A stretch of DNA of 64,000 nucleotides from Silene latifolia. Its lineage: Eukaryota > Streptophyta > Magnoliopsida > Caryophyllales > Caryophyllaceae. The notes beneath the pieces were generated by a model that saw only the letters and a list, made by a program, of their open reading frames with translations, was not told where the DNA came from and made no database searches. Each line of letters starts with the position of its first letter. The first letter of the stretch is position 1. Below are positions 12,022-22,725 of this stretch, piece by piece. The position numbers were made by a program, and so were the translations under genes. The stretch spans positions 26,600,152 to 26,664,151 of the forward strand of contig NC_133536.1 in NCBI RefSeq assembly GCF_048544455.1, in the 5' to 3' direction.

Positions 12022-12260
12022 ATGTCAAAACAGCCAGAATTTGTGAGTGTAGAAACTGAATTCTACCAAGATGACACAATCCCTAATTCTGAAATCGGGC
12101 AGTCCCCCACCGACCGAGTCATCCAACCGGCGTACGGGATGCCCATACTACCAGAAACACCGCTGCCTGCCGGCCAAGTCACTGTCATGGGACATGTGGT
12201 CGATGCAGCCAAACTAAAGCTATTCCTGGACCTGATGGGTAATACGCCGATCACCCCCGC
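12022..12260 (+). pseudogene. gag: Tat gag, N-terminal segment before the solo LTR
   Basis: ATG at 12022 opens an acidic, proline-rich N-terminal Gag segment (starts MSKQPEFVSVETEF; later VVDAAKLKLFLDLMG). The frame then runs into a solo LTR inserted at 12261. The remaining Gag continues after 13532. The upstream frame is open into the LTR, but the primer site and LTR argue for the ATG at 12022. Confidence 0.65.
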
Positions 12261-13532
12261 TGTAACACCCCCATATCCAGAGGAGCCTTAACTAGGCCTT
12301 CCTTAGCATATAAGGGCATTACCATCTCGGTTGCCCGAGGAAAGTAATTATCAAACGTCAATAAAAGAACTATTAAGTTATATTACAAGTGATTTAAACC
12401 AAAATACGATACAAAGGTACAACTCAAAGACTACTCGCTAAGACCATCATATCTCGTGAAGACTCATCCCTGCCCGGACTTCAGCTATCAACAACATCAG
12501 CACCTGCTAAGACCGACTGCTCACCATAAGGGATCACGGCAGACACATAACAAACAAACAACCACACAGGGTCAGTACTGAGATAAGACAAAACAACGGC
12601 AACTACAATTATCAATACAACACTATTATCAGTCCCAAACACAACCACCACAATCCAACCAACTCTGTCACTGACTGTCCACTGGACCAGCCCTGCCAGT
12701 GGGGGACCGCAGCCATACCCACCAAATCCTCGCTCATCATATCGAGCGATAACCCTGTCCATTAATGTGCACATCCCCTTCCGTGGCGGGTTCCACGAAG
12801 GGCGAAACTAGGGCGTGAAGCCACTCCCGCAAGTGACCCCACTCAGCCGAGAACGCACCTCGAGAACCATCAACAACGACCACAACCATCACGATACAAT
12901 AATTATAGCAAACAACCAAACACAACACAGCCACAATATCCGACACACTAGACCATCTACAGAAACTGAGTAGGCGAACCTACCTTTAAGCAACCGCAAC
13001 CAATCCACGCCGACAGATAACATATCCAGCGACCAAGCAAAGCCTATAACCACCATACAAATATCTATTACTAACAAGCAAACCCTAACTATAGAGACAA
13101 AGGCACGGATGATGACTATGACATACCTATTAGGGAGAAACTCAGCAAAAGACCGCTACCCGACTCAAGAGACGCTCTCCTACGGCACAAGAATCTTCAC
13201 AAAGGTTTCCATGGAGGTTTTGAGGTGAAGGGAAGGGAAAGAGGCGACTGAGGGATAGGAGGAAAGTGGCGAAAGTGATTTGCGGATTTAACAAAACGCG
13301 ATATAAAACCCTCGCTGAAAACCCGGCACTCGATCGAGTACCCAACATACTCGATCGAGTAGCCCCCTACTCGATCGAGTAACCTAGCTACTCGATCGAG
13401 TAGCCTCTACTCTATCGAGTACCACTCTTAACACACACCCCAAGATGGTTTTGGCATACTTTCCTAAGATTACTCCCGCTCCCAAGGACAGTCAATGATG
13501 GTCAAAGGGTCCCTAAAAGGGCGGGTATTACA
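12261..13532 (-). repeat. Solo LTR inserted in Tat gag (relative of chromovirus 2)
   Basis: 1272 bp bounded by TGTAACACCC and GGGTATTACA, with near-identical 5-bp flanks CCCGC (12256-12260) and CCCGT (13533-13537). Its minus strand shares long blocks with the LTR at 45749-47083, for example the stretch around CTCGGCTGAG, GGAGTGACTTCACGCCCTAG and GATGTGCACATTAATGG. It also holds five copies of the ACTCGATCGAGT palindrome (13327-13425, one altered). The other end differs, so it belongs to a sister subfamily. A solo LTR arises by recombination between the two LTRs of a full element. Confidence 0.85.
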
Positions 13533-14816
13533 CCCGTCGCAACGACGGTGACGGCAGCACACCCGCAGGTGACCAGGGCCCATAAAGTGACTCTGATCAA
13601 TTTGACCGGAGCAATACAAGGAGCTGGACATGCGAAGACGCCGGCGGTGCCCGTGGTGTCAGTGGCAGACCAAAGTCTTTCCCCACCTCGCGGGAGGACA
13701 GCGTCGCCGCGGCGCCAACGAGGCCACCCCCGGAGAAGTGAAGAAAGAAGCCCGACTCTCCAAAGTCGGACAACAAGAAGCCCTTCCCGCCACGGGGAGA
13801 GAAGCCGGACTAGGAATGCGAGGAGCCGATCGCCACGTGTCATTCGGCACGTGGTCAGACAGCCCCTCAGTGCCTACGTCCTCGGAGTCTCCGTGCCGAC
13901 CAAACTGAAGCTGCCGTCCCTATCATACAAAGGGGATAGTGACCCAACCGACCACGCCGAGGCTTTCGAGTCTTACATGTCGATATGGGAGCAAACACGA
14001 GGTATGGTGCCGAGTCTTCCCAATAACCCCGCATGGGATGGCCCGAGTTGGTACAAGGGGCCGCCAATGGTTCGGTATATCGCTACGCCGACCTAAGGGA
14101 TAACTTCATAGCCCGAAGACGCCAACAGGAGAAGGGCCGTTGACACATCGGATCTCCTCACTATCCGACGGGGGGGGGACGAGTCTCTACGAAGCTATGT
14201 GAAGAGGTTCGACGCAAAGCTCAAGCAAATCCGTGAGTGAACACCGAATCGGCGGCCTTCGCACTGATGAAAGGCCTCCCGAAAGGCGACCTCAAAAATG
14301 AGCTGATCAAGTGCGAGGTCCTCAACCTAGACTCCGCCAGAAGGATGGCGGACCAAGCCGTAAAGGTGGAGGATTACCACAAGACCTGGGTAGGCCAAAG
14401 TGAAGCTGGGCACCAAGAAAGGAGGAGCCGCGGAGAATATCGACGAAGGTCGCCGTGACGATGTCGATCACGGCCTGAAAGATCTAACAGAAACGAGCTC
14501 GGCGGGCGCCGGGGAGTTCGGGACCATACACCCGAAAGAGGTATCACGGTCTCACCCCCGGTCAAATCACCGGCCGAGGTCTATGCCCCGAGCAAGAATG
14601 AAGGGCGAGACTGGGCAAGACCCCCCAAGACGAGGGCGGAGGGTGACGCAAACCAATTCTGCGATTACCACGGCCAGCCCGGCCATAAGACCGACGACTG
14701 TCGGCATCTGAAGAACGCCATCGAGGAGCTGATCCGGAAGGGGGCCCTCAGCAAGTACGTAGCTGGGGCCCCGGAAATGAGCTCCGACGGGGCGAACAAG
14801 AAATCAGTATTCTAGA
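13533..14816 (+). pseudogene. gag: Tat gag, main part, frameshifted
   Basis: First an Arg/Ser-rich linker, then the Retrotrans_gag start at about 13860-13990 (LKLPSLSYKGDSDPTDHAEAF, with an SYMSIWEQ helix). Frameshifts follow near 14000-14250. 14237-14400 gives the capsid C-terminal part (AFALMKGLPKGDL, ARRMADQAVKVED). At 14660-14701 comes a zinc-knuckle-like CDYHGQPGHKTDDC, followed by AIEELIRKGALSKYV, a standard Tat pattern. A TAG near 14814 ends Gag before protease. It is non-functional because of at least three frame changes. Confidence 0.75.
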
Positions 14817-14824
14817 GGATGTGA

Positions 14825-16050
14825 GTGATCCAGGTGGTTACTGTAGGAAACGAGAACGGAGGATCGGCTAATGGGCACAAACGGCACCTAAATGAGCTTT
14901 ACCAAGCCATCAACTTTGTGCCCACCACAGCAATCCCCGCTTCCACCGTCCCCGATATAACCATCGGAAAGAAAGACTACGAAGGAGTCGTATACCCTCA
15001 CAGCAACCCGCTGGTAGTCCACCTGGACATATCCAACCACTTGGTTAAGAGGTGCTTAATTGATACAGGCGCCTACACAAACATCATGTTCAGGGAATGC
15101 TTCCTCAACCTCGGTCTGAAGATTGAGGACTTGAGTCCCTGCACCAACCCATTGTACAGCTTCTCTGGGGCCGGCCCTGTACCCCTGGGGTCAATCAGGT
15201 TGCCGGTGATGTTCGGCCAAGACGATGCGGCCAAGAATGTTTTATCTGAGTTCGTGGTCATTGATGGTTCATCCGCCTACAATGTTCTGATAGGTCGGGT
15301 TACTTTGAGCGAGGCCGACGCTGTAATGTCCATCCGGGCCCTGACATTGATGTTTGTCTCGGACCGAGGGGAGGCACAAAAGCTCGTCTCAAAAGACGAG
15401 AGAGACGAAGTTGTCAATGTCCAAATATCTGCCAGAGGGTGTAACATGCAATCCCTCAAAGTGGCAAAGAAATCAGAGAAAGGGAAGAGCCCATCCTTAC
15501 GACAGGAGGGTGATCCGATGAGCACCAACAACATCAGCATGGTCGAGGGGGCCGAGACCGAACAAGTAGAAATTGACCCAGGGCGCACCGTAACTGTCGG
15601 TGTCGGTCTAGAGCCAAAGTTCAGAGCCGACCTCCTAGACCTGCTGAGAGAGAACAAAGACGTCTTCGCGTACTCAGCCGCCGAGATGCTAGGCATGAGC
15701 CGAGAGGTGATCGTTCACAAGCTGAACGTACTCTCCAACGCTCGCCCTGTCAAGCAGAAGGTGAGGAACTCCTCGGCCGAGAAAGATGAGGCCATCAAGG
15801 CTGAGGTAGACAAACTATTAGAGGCGGGCTTTATCATGCCTTGTACTTACCCTGAGTGGCTAGCAAACGTTGTAATGGTAAAGAAGTCATTAGGGGGGTG
15901 GAGAATGTGTGTTGATTTTACAAATCTTAATAAAGCATGCCCTAAAGATTGCTATCCCTTGCCTCGAATAGATAGCCTAATAGAGGCAACGGCAGGCTAC
16001 ACTATCTTTGAGCCCGCTCGACGCCTTTTCGGGTACCATCGGTATTCATG
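14825..16050 (+). pseudogene. pol: Tat pol: protease and N-terminal reverse transcriptase
   Basis: The frame carries the aspartic protease with CLIDTGAYTNIMF (active-site DTG) and its partner strand AYNVLIGRVTL, then a linker. The RT fingers follow (VDKLLEAGFI, EWLANVVMVKK, WRMCVDFTNLNKACPKD, YPLPRIDSLIE). At about 16010 the frame is lost in the segment that should read into the LDAFSGYHQI-type palm motif, and the true frame resumes at 16048. Protease matures Gag-Pol; RT copies the RNA genome. Confidence 0.85.
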
Positions 16051-16644
16051 GCTGAAGAAGACATGCCTAAGTGCGCATTCATCACCATACACGGCACATA
16101 CATGTATAAAATGATGTCGTTCGGTTTGAAAAACGTTGGCGCAACTTACACTAGGCTGGTGGACAAAGTGTTTCAAGATCAAAAAGGGCGAAACATCGAG
16201 GCTTACGTCGACGATGCTATTGTAAAAAGCAAGTCCGACAGGAGCATTGGCGACTTGAGCGAAACATTTTGTTCACTTAGAAAATACAAGATGAAACTTA
16301 ACCCAATGAAATGCAACTTCGGTGTCCGGGCAGGTAAGTTCCTCGGCGTGCTTGTCAGTGCCAGGGGAATTGATGCCAATCCAGAGAAAATCCAAGCAAT
16401 ACTGGACCTACCGGAGCCGAGGAATCGAAAAGAGGTTATGATGTTGACTGGGAGGATGGCGGCTCTTGCCCGTTTCATCTCTCAGTCAGCCGACAAGAGC
16501 ACCCCATTCTTCAAAGTGTTGAAGGGGAATAAAGACTTCACCGGGGGAGGAACAGAGCACGCTTTCAGCAACCGAAAGCTCATCTTCAAACTCTCCCAAC
16601 CCCGTCCCAGCCGATCTTTGGGGAGACGCTATATCTATACATAG
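16048..16644 (+). pseudogene. pol: Tat pol: reverse-transcriptase palm and thumb
   Basis: Contains MPKCAFITIHGTY, MMSFGLKNVGATY and the catalytic AYVDDAIVKS (YVDD at 16204-16215), then GKFLGVLVSARGID and NRKEVMMLTGRMAALARF. The catalytic aspartates are intact. Frame changes at both ends (near 16040 and 16540) separate it from the rest of pol. Confidence 0.85.
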
Positions 16645-17597
16645 CGATTACCTCGGCCACGGTCGATCCGTTATCATCGAAAAGAAGACAAACAAAGAAC
16701 ACCCAATCTACTTTGTCGGCCATACACTGTTGCCCGCCGAAAGAAATTACCCACCGATTGAAAAAGCGCCTTTTGCTTTGTCGTCGTTGCCGCAAGGAAA
16801 CTCAAACCTTACTTCGACGCACATCCCGTGACGGTCTTAACCGACCAACCATTGGAGAAAGCATTGGAAAAATTTGAACAATCCGGCAGGCTCATCAAAT
16901 GGGCGAGAGAGAGCTATCCGCTTCGGCATTCAATACAAGCCGAGGCCCTCGATAAAGGGCAGCACTTGCGGACTTCTGGCCGAGTGCACATATCAAGAGG
17001 AACCAAACCCCGGAGTTTGGGAAGTATACACCGACGGGTCCTCCACGGCGAACGGCTCAGAGCCGGCATCTTTATCATCACCCAAACGGGGACGAGTTTG
17101 AGTATGCCTTGAAGTTTACCTTCTCGGCCTCAAACAACGAATCCGAATACGAGGCGGTGATAACTGGAGTCGAGCTAGCTAGAGCTGCCAGAGTGGAACA
17201 CATTGTGTTGAAGACAGACTCACTATTAGTGACTAACCAAATCAGAGGAGAGTATGAGGCTCGAGACGACGGGATGGTAAGATACCTGGAAAGGGTAAAA
17301 GCTGACACCGCTAAATTGAAATCTTTCCAAATCCAATGCGTCCCCCGGTCTGAGAACAACCGAGCCGACGCTCTCTCAAAACTTGCCAGTTCAAGCATCA
17401 AGAATGTCAACCGGACCGTGCTGGTGGATATCAGGAATGCTAAAAGCATCACTGAGACCGTCGGCATGGTGGGCGACATAGAAGCCGAGACGACGTGGAT
17501 GACTCCGATAATGAAATTCAAACTTACAAATGAGTTACCGGAGGACCGCAGCTCTCCCGAAGATAAGAAGGATCGCCGCAAGGTACTTGGTGTTTGA
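16545..17597 (+). pseudogene. pol: Tat pol: RT-linked RNase H and second RNase H
   Basis: Two RNase H-type domains follow each other. The first is badly frameshifted (16600-16910) but retains VTVLTDQPLEKALEKFEQ and GRLIKWA. The second starts with EVYTDGSS near 17020 (catalytic Asp), continues with NNESEYEAVITGVELAR (Glu) and LKTDSLLVTNQI (Asp), and ends with PRSENNRADALSKLAS. This is the archaeal-type RNase H that Tat elements acquired. The two parts lie in different frames, so at least two indels are present. Confidence 0.8.
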
Positions 17598-18720
17598 AGG
17601 AGAATTGTATAGAAGGTCCGTAATAAGGCCACTTCTGAAATATGTCGGCCCAGCCGACGCAGAGCTCATACTGACAGAGATTCACGAAGGCATCTGTGGA
17701 CATCACATGGGGGCAAGAACACTAGCCCACAAAGCTCTCCGAGCCGGCTACTTCTGGCCTACCATGCTTGAGGATTCCAGAGCTAAGACCAAGAAGTGTA
17801 AAAATTGTCAGATGCATGCTCCGGTGATACACGCACCTTCCCGAGACTTACAACCAGTACTTAGCCCCCTACCATTTGCACAATGGGGGATGGATTTATT
17901 AGGGCCATTTCCGACGGCCTCCGGAGGAAGGAAGTACCTAATCGTCGCCGTTGATTACTTCACCAAATGGGTCGAAGCTGTCGCGGTACCTGCTAAGACC
18001 ACGGCGGCCGTAAGAAAGGTAATCTGGGAGAACATCATAACTCGTTTTGGGTTACCCCAAGTCATGGTATTTGACCACGGCCGAGAGTTTTGGAGTGACA
18101 TGGTGATGAACTGGCTAGAAGAGCTCGGTATCAAGTTTGCATACTCCTCCGTCTGCCACCCTCAGAGCAACGGGCAGGCGGAGGCAGCTAATAAAACAAT
18201 CCTAAACGGGCTGAAAAAGAAAGTTGAATATCTAAAGAGAAGGTGGGATGATGAACTACCCGACGTCCTGTGGTCCCTTAGAACCACGGAGAAAGAAGCA
18301 ACGGGGTACAGTCCATTCCACTTAGTCTATGGGTCTGAAGCCGTCCTGCCAATTGAAGCAGCAGTGCCGACATTCAGAACGGCAACCTTTAACCTAGTCG
18401 AAAATGAGGAAGGCCTGAAAGCCTCCCTAGACCTGGTCGAAGAAAGCCGAGACACGGCACGACTTAACCTGGCAGTGTATCAAAACCGAATGAGGAGAGC
18501 ATACAACCGTAGGGTCCACAAAAGAGACTTAAGAGTAGGAGATCTAGTCCTAAGAAAGTCAGCCGCCACCAACAAAGGAAACATCCATGGCAAAATGACG
18601 GCCAACTGGGAAGGACCCTACAAAGTGGTCGAAGAAATGAGGCCGGGTACATACCGGCTGACAGACATGGAGGGAGTGCCTCTAATGAGCCACTGGAACA
18701 CCGACAATCTTAGAAAATAA
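17530..18720 (+). CDS. pol: Tat integrase, intact domain order
   Basis: Carries an integrase with its N-terminal H-H-C-C zinc-binding region (EIHEGICGHHMG ... CKNCQMH). The core acidic triad is present: D in WGMDLLGPFP, D in VFDHGREF, E in NGQAEAANKT. The C-terminal fold ends in GPYKVVEEMRPGTYRL and SHWNTDNLRK. It has no internal stop over about 390 codons, the best-preserved sense gene of this element. In the first 25 codons it overlaps the RNase H frame, so it was part of one Gag-Pol polyprotein before a frameshift near 17540-17580. No chromodomain, as expected for Tat. Confidence 0.88.
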   Translation: MSYRRTAALPKIRRIAARYLVFEGELYRRSVIRPLLKYVGPADAELILTEIHEGICGHHMGARTLAHKALRAGYFWPTMLEDSRAKTKKCKNCQMHAPVIHAPSRDLQPVLSPLPFAQWGMDLLGPFPTASGGRKYLIVAVDYFTKWVEAVAVPAKTTAAVRKVIWENIITRFGLPQVMVFDHGREFWSDMVMNWLEELGIKFAYSSVCHPQSNGQAEAANKTILNGLKKKVEYLKRRWDDELPDVLWSLRTTEKEATGYSPFHLVYGSEAVLPIEAAVPTFRTATFNLVENEEGLKASLDLVEESRDTARLNLAVYQNRMRRAYNRRVHKRDLRVGDLVLRKSAATNKGNIHGKMTANWEGPYKVVEEMRPGTYRLTDMEGVPLMSHWNTDNLRK

Positions 18721-19614
18721 TTCGTATAGCGGCGGAGGTGTCCGAGACCGTTGTGGGCACCCCAACGCTTGATTATATCTAATGAAGAATGTTCCAAGTT
18801 TTCTATCAAAATGAAGTGTCCCTCCCATAGTCATACCAAGATGTTTACAACAGCAGTCAAAATGTAAACTCGATCACCTCGGCCAAAGCCGGGGGTGACG
18901 AGGGAAACGCGACTTGCCCCACAGCAGTTGATCCAACATGCTTAGGAACGTATAAGTACGGTTGAGAAACGCAAATCGGACGCCTCGGCCAGGCCGAGAG
19001 TGAAAGAGGAAGCGATCAACACGTCTACAGATAAGAACGCTGTCGCGCCGTAACCCCGATTGCCTCGGCCAGACCGAGAGTGACGGGGACACAACGACCG
19101 ATACGCTAACATGTTCACAACGGCGGTTGGGAAACGCAAATCTGACCGCCTCGGGCGGTGGAGGAAGCGACCGACACGCCAACATGTTTAAAAAAGTTAA
19201 GTACAGTTGAGATACGCATTCTAACTGCCTCGGCCAAAGCCGAAGTAGAAACAAAAAAGCGCTCAATTAATAACGAAAGAAGACAACTCAGATGAAAATG
19301 AGATAAAGACCTCGGCCAAGCCGGAGGCAAAATAAACAAACTCTTATTAAAAATGTTTACAGGTAATACAAGAAAGAAGTCGACGGCCGTCCCCATAGGG
19401 ATAGCCTAAACACTACCTACCAAAGTTTACAAAAAGAAGGAACAAAGAAAAGGGTACAGGACATAAGACATGAAGTGCCAAAATATGGCGGGAGGAAAGG
19501 CTTAATAATTGGCCCCGAGCAGTGAAGCTATCCGAGATGCCGGGTGAACCCGGTGACGACCGCCCGTCTCCCTATGCTCATTCTTGCTCGCCACCGGCGA
19601 CATCAAGAACAACA
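18721..19614 (+). other. Tat 3' non-coding region between integrase and antisense gene
   Basis: Holds the tandem repeats above and, from 19331 to 19614, sequence with no sense frame; the latter probably includes the antisense gene's 3' UTR. Confidence 0.6.
18850..19330 (+). repeat. Degenerate tandem repeats after Tat pol
   Basis: Units of roughly 60-120 bp each contain a hairpin-prone phrase like CCTCGGCCAAGCCGAGAGTGA followed by GAAACGCAAATCxGAC and CGATxAACACG. At least six copies can be seen with indels. Tandem repeats between pol and the 3' LTR are a known trait of Retand-type elements and can seed satellites. Confidence 0.75.
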
Positions 19615-22069
19615 TCATCTTTGGTGGGCGACCCGAGCCGACTTGCGCTTCAGCTTCACCGCCTTTGCCTTCTCAGCTTCCTCCCTGGCCGCCTTCACCT
19701 TTTCAGCATGGGCCGCCTTCTCCGCAGCCTCCTTAGTGGCCCTCTTCGCCTCTGCCTCCTCCGCAGCCTTTGCCTCCGCAGCCGCCACCTTATCATCAAG
19801 CAGCTGTTCAAATTTTTGCCACGGGAAAGAGCCGTCGGAAAAGAGCTCTCGATTACTTCCCCGGCGGCTTCTTCGGCTGGTCCCGTGTTGGGCGCACATG
19901 TTAGGGATGACGTCAGTTTGGAGCGTCTCAATGTCCTTCTCCCTCTGGTCGAGGATGGCCCTCGTGTTCTGATGCGCCTTCGACTGAGCCAGATACAGAG
20001 ACTTCCATTCTTCCCTCTTCTTAACATTGAAGTCGAAAGCAGGCCGAAGCTTGGCCAGCTCCTCCCGCAGCTTAGCGGCGTCAGCCTCCGCAGCCTCAGC
20101 CTTGGCCCTCTCGGCTAGGACCGCCTTGTCAGCTTCCTCCCTAAGCGTTCGCTTAGCAAGGAGGCCTTTCTTAGCCGCCTGGAAGTTCTTAGCCGACTCT
20201 TCGGCCTCCTTCTTAGAGGCGGCGAGCTCGAGCCCAAGCCGTTCAAGCGCGAGGCGGCTTTCGGCCATGACCTTTTCTTGCTCCGAATGTGAGCACCGGC
20301 CACGTCGACCCACTTCGCCAAAGATCTTCCTAATATGGGCGGGGGAAGGCTTCGGGGAGGAGGAGACGACGGCGGCATTCTTATCACCCGTCTGCACAGG
20401 CCGCTTCTCAGAGGGACCAGTAGACGGCGGCGGTTGATCTACAAAAAATTCGGACAAAGCATCCATGTCAACATTCATTGACATGCCAGAGAGCCTGTCA
20501 TCAGGAACGCCTAATGAACCAGCTAAATCTGAGCCATAGGTTAGATCTGTACCAGGCTTGGCCTTCTTGGTGGGAGGACCCATTTCTTTGCCGGCCTCGG
20601 TAGCAGTAGCAACGGCAGCAGCAGACGCTGTCTATTTTCTCTTACGTAAAAGAGGAGATTCATCTGCAACGGTGACCTCCTCATCGGTAATATCGACGAC
20701 CACCACCTTCTCCTTTTGGACTGCAGGGATTGAAGGTGGAACTGAAGTTGTCGCCGTCGCCGCCGTAGACGTTGCTTTTGGCTTTCGGCGCAGCACGTGA
20801 TCGGCGATCTTCCTCTAAGCCTCCCCCGCATCCAAAATCTTCAACTGCTGATCCATAAGGTCGTTTGGGGCCGGTCTGCGATCACGTGTCACGGCCTTAG
20901 GATGCAAGTCAACAACTTTCCCGTCCTTGTCAAGTCCCAACCTCTCGAGGACGTCAATAGACAGTTCCGGGCCAAAGCGGTCTGCAAAGGAAACGAAGCA
21001 AGAGTTAAGTAAAAGAAATAAATCAAAGTTCAAAAACAGAAAGATTAAAAGCAGAGATGGTCCTCACACCGACCCCACTCACCCTGTTCGAGGGCCGGTA
21101 TATGAGGCCGACGTGGCGAGCGCTCATCCCTCGAAGAATGATCTCGCGTCGGGGGCATCCAACCCTTCGGCGTCCCATCCTTCTCAGCCTCAAACAGCTT
21201 CATTGCCCGCCTTTCGTCCTCATTAAGATGGACCCTAAAGGCGTCCATCTTAAGCTTATTCCGGGAGACATATTTCTCACGCTCCCCCCGACTCTCACAC
21301 CGCAAATTGACACGGTGCTGGAAGGACCGGGGCAGTGGATAATCCTCCGGAACCTCGACGTACACCCACCGCGCTTTCCAGTCCTTGCAGGAAGTAAGCT
21401 TAGAGACAGTGATATAACCCGGCTCTGTCTGCACGCTGTACCATCCCGTGCCACCGGGGGTTGACGACCGAAGATGATGAAGCCGGCGGAACAAGTTAAC
21501 CGTTGGGGCCTCCTTTTTAAAGAGACAGAGCCACACAAAGCCAACTATAGTCCTAATGGCCAACGGATGCAGTTGAGCCACGACGACGTTCATTGCTTTA
21601 ATTATGGCAGCAACGTATGCATTCAGAGGAAACCGGAGCCCATACTCCAGGTGTCTGATGTATACGCCGATACAACCCGGGGGAGGACAACAGACCGCTT
21701 GACCCTCCTTAGGGATAACCATTTTATATTCCCTGCCGAAGGAGTAATGATCCTCGAAAAGATCAGAACCGGAGCAACTGGCGAACTTGTTTGTCCAAGC
21801 ACGATCAGGACTGATCTTACAGGCGTCGCCGTGATCCAAGAGATGCGGCCTCTCCTCATCGGAATGAGTCCTTTCCACATCATCATCATCGTCAGCATCA
21901 TCACCATCATCATCCGAGAAATCCTCCAAATACTGATCGTCAACCTCAGGAGAAGGAGACCTAGGGCCCCCGGACCTTATCGGGATGGCGGCCAGTGCCT
22001 CCTCTTCATCAAGACGCGACGGGGAGCCCCCTGCGCAGGATTACTAGGTCCGGCATCAGCAGAAGACAT
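19615..22069 (-). pseudogene. Spliced antisense gene of the Tat element (Transposase_28-like protein with coiled coil)
   Basis: Minus-strand gene inside a plus-strand retrotransposon. Exon 1 runs 22069-21083 and exon 2 20981-19615. Exon 1 starts with ATG, has an acidic run (DDDGDDADDDDD) and a globular part with RFPLNAYVAAIIKAMNVVVA, LHPLAIRTIVGFVWLC and a WKARWVYVE segment. This resembles the 'putative gypsy-type transposon' domain (Transposase_28). Exon 2 encodes DRFGPELSIDVLERLGLDKDG, a basic KKAKPG segment, then about 200 residues of Ala/Glu/Lys-rich coiled coil. Damage: a frameshift near 22012 and TAG stops at 20815-20817 and 20632-20634, all otherwise in one frame. Its function is unknown. 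Confidence 0.75.
20982..21082 (-). other. 101-bp intron in the Tat antisense gene
   Basis: Donor CAGG|GTGAGT and acceptor TTTCCTTTGCAG|AC, with a T-rich stretch between. Both are near consensus. Removing it joins a phase-1 codon exactly, so Leu-Glu-Gln is followed by Asp-Arg-Phe-Gly with no frame change. Confidence 0.8.
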
Positions 22070-22725
22070 GACAACGAATATTTAACAAGAAAAAAGATTG
22101 AAGAATTTGTTTGATTACCTTGGAAGGAAATGTTACACCGAGTAACGCTTCGAGAAATTAGAAAGAGAAAGGAACTCTACGAAAGAAAAACTAAACGAGA
22201 GAAATTTTTTGAGAAAATGAAATTTGGAAGGCCAAAATGAGGGGGTAACTGCCCTATTTATAGAGCAAAGCCCACTCAATCCGACCAATCAGAGCAAAGC
22301 CCATGAGGCGTCAACCAATCAACGCCGAGCCACGTGTCAAGCATGCAGCCATGGAATGTCAATCGACAAACAGTTACAAAACTTCTTCAACACGCTCCTT
22401 GACAGAATGCCAATCGACGTATCTTCTTCAAACACGATCCTTGGTATCTACTTGCCAAACGGCCCGCTGTTCAACCGAGCTTGGCAAAGACCGGGCCGGG
22501 GGCAATCAAAAGCACACGACACTCACAACCTCGGTCTCGGCCAGCGCCATTTTCTTTTCCACATTTGATGCCCTTTACACATCCATGTGGAGGGGGGATA
22601 CGGTACGGCTTAAGCAGAGCCAAGCCGAGGAAGAAGTAGCCGGGGCAGAATATGTTACTTGCGCAGAATACGCTCAACACTCATCGAAGGTCCATACCAC
22701 GGCATAGACTACGCTGGGGGCAAAT
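22070..22725 (-). promoter_or_regulatory. Antisense leader and promoter region, ending at the polypurine tract
   Basis: Contains the presumed 5' UTR (about 22070-22230), the TATA box and upstream motifs listed above. At 22711-22725 comes the sense polypurine tract ACGCTGGGGGCAAAT, directly before the 3' LTR. No other coding frame is supported. Confidence 0.6.
22254..22262 (-). promoter_or_regulatory. TATA box of the Tat antisense gene
   Basis: The minus strand reads CTCTATAAATAGGGC, a near-perfect plant TATA box, about 185 bases before the antisense ATG at 22069. Upstream on the same strand lie two GATTGGT (CCAAT-type) motifs at about 22281-22290 and 22313-22320, and a G-box-like CCACGTGTC at 22330-22338. 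Confidence 0.7.

Noticed and set aside
12481-13348. Several minus-strand frames of 60-100 codons
   Set aside because: They lie in a solo LTR and match non-coding LTR sequence at 45749-47083.
13320-13425. CRISPR-like array (regular palindromes)
   Set aside because: Spacing is irregular, spacers are not unique inserts, and the region is a plant LTR; no cas genes.
21057-22085. Plus-strand frames opposite the antisense gene
   Set aside because: They have no domain or codon pattern; the minus strand holds the recognised domain and splice sites.
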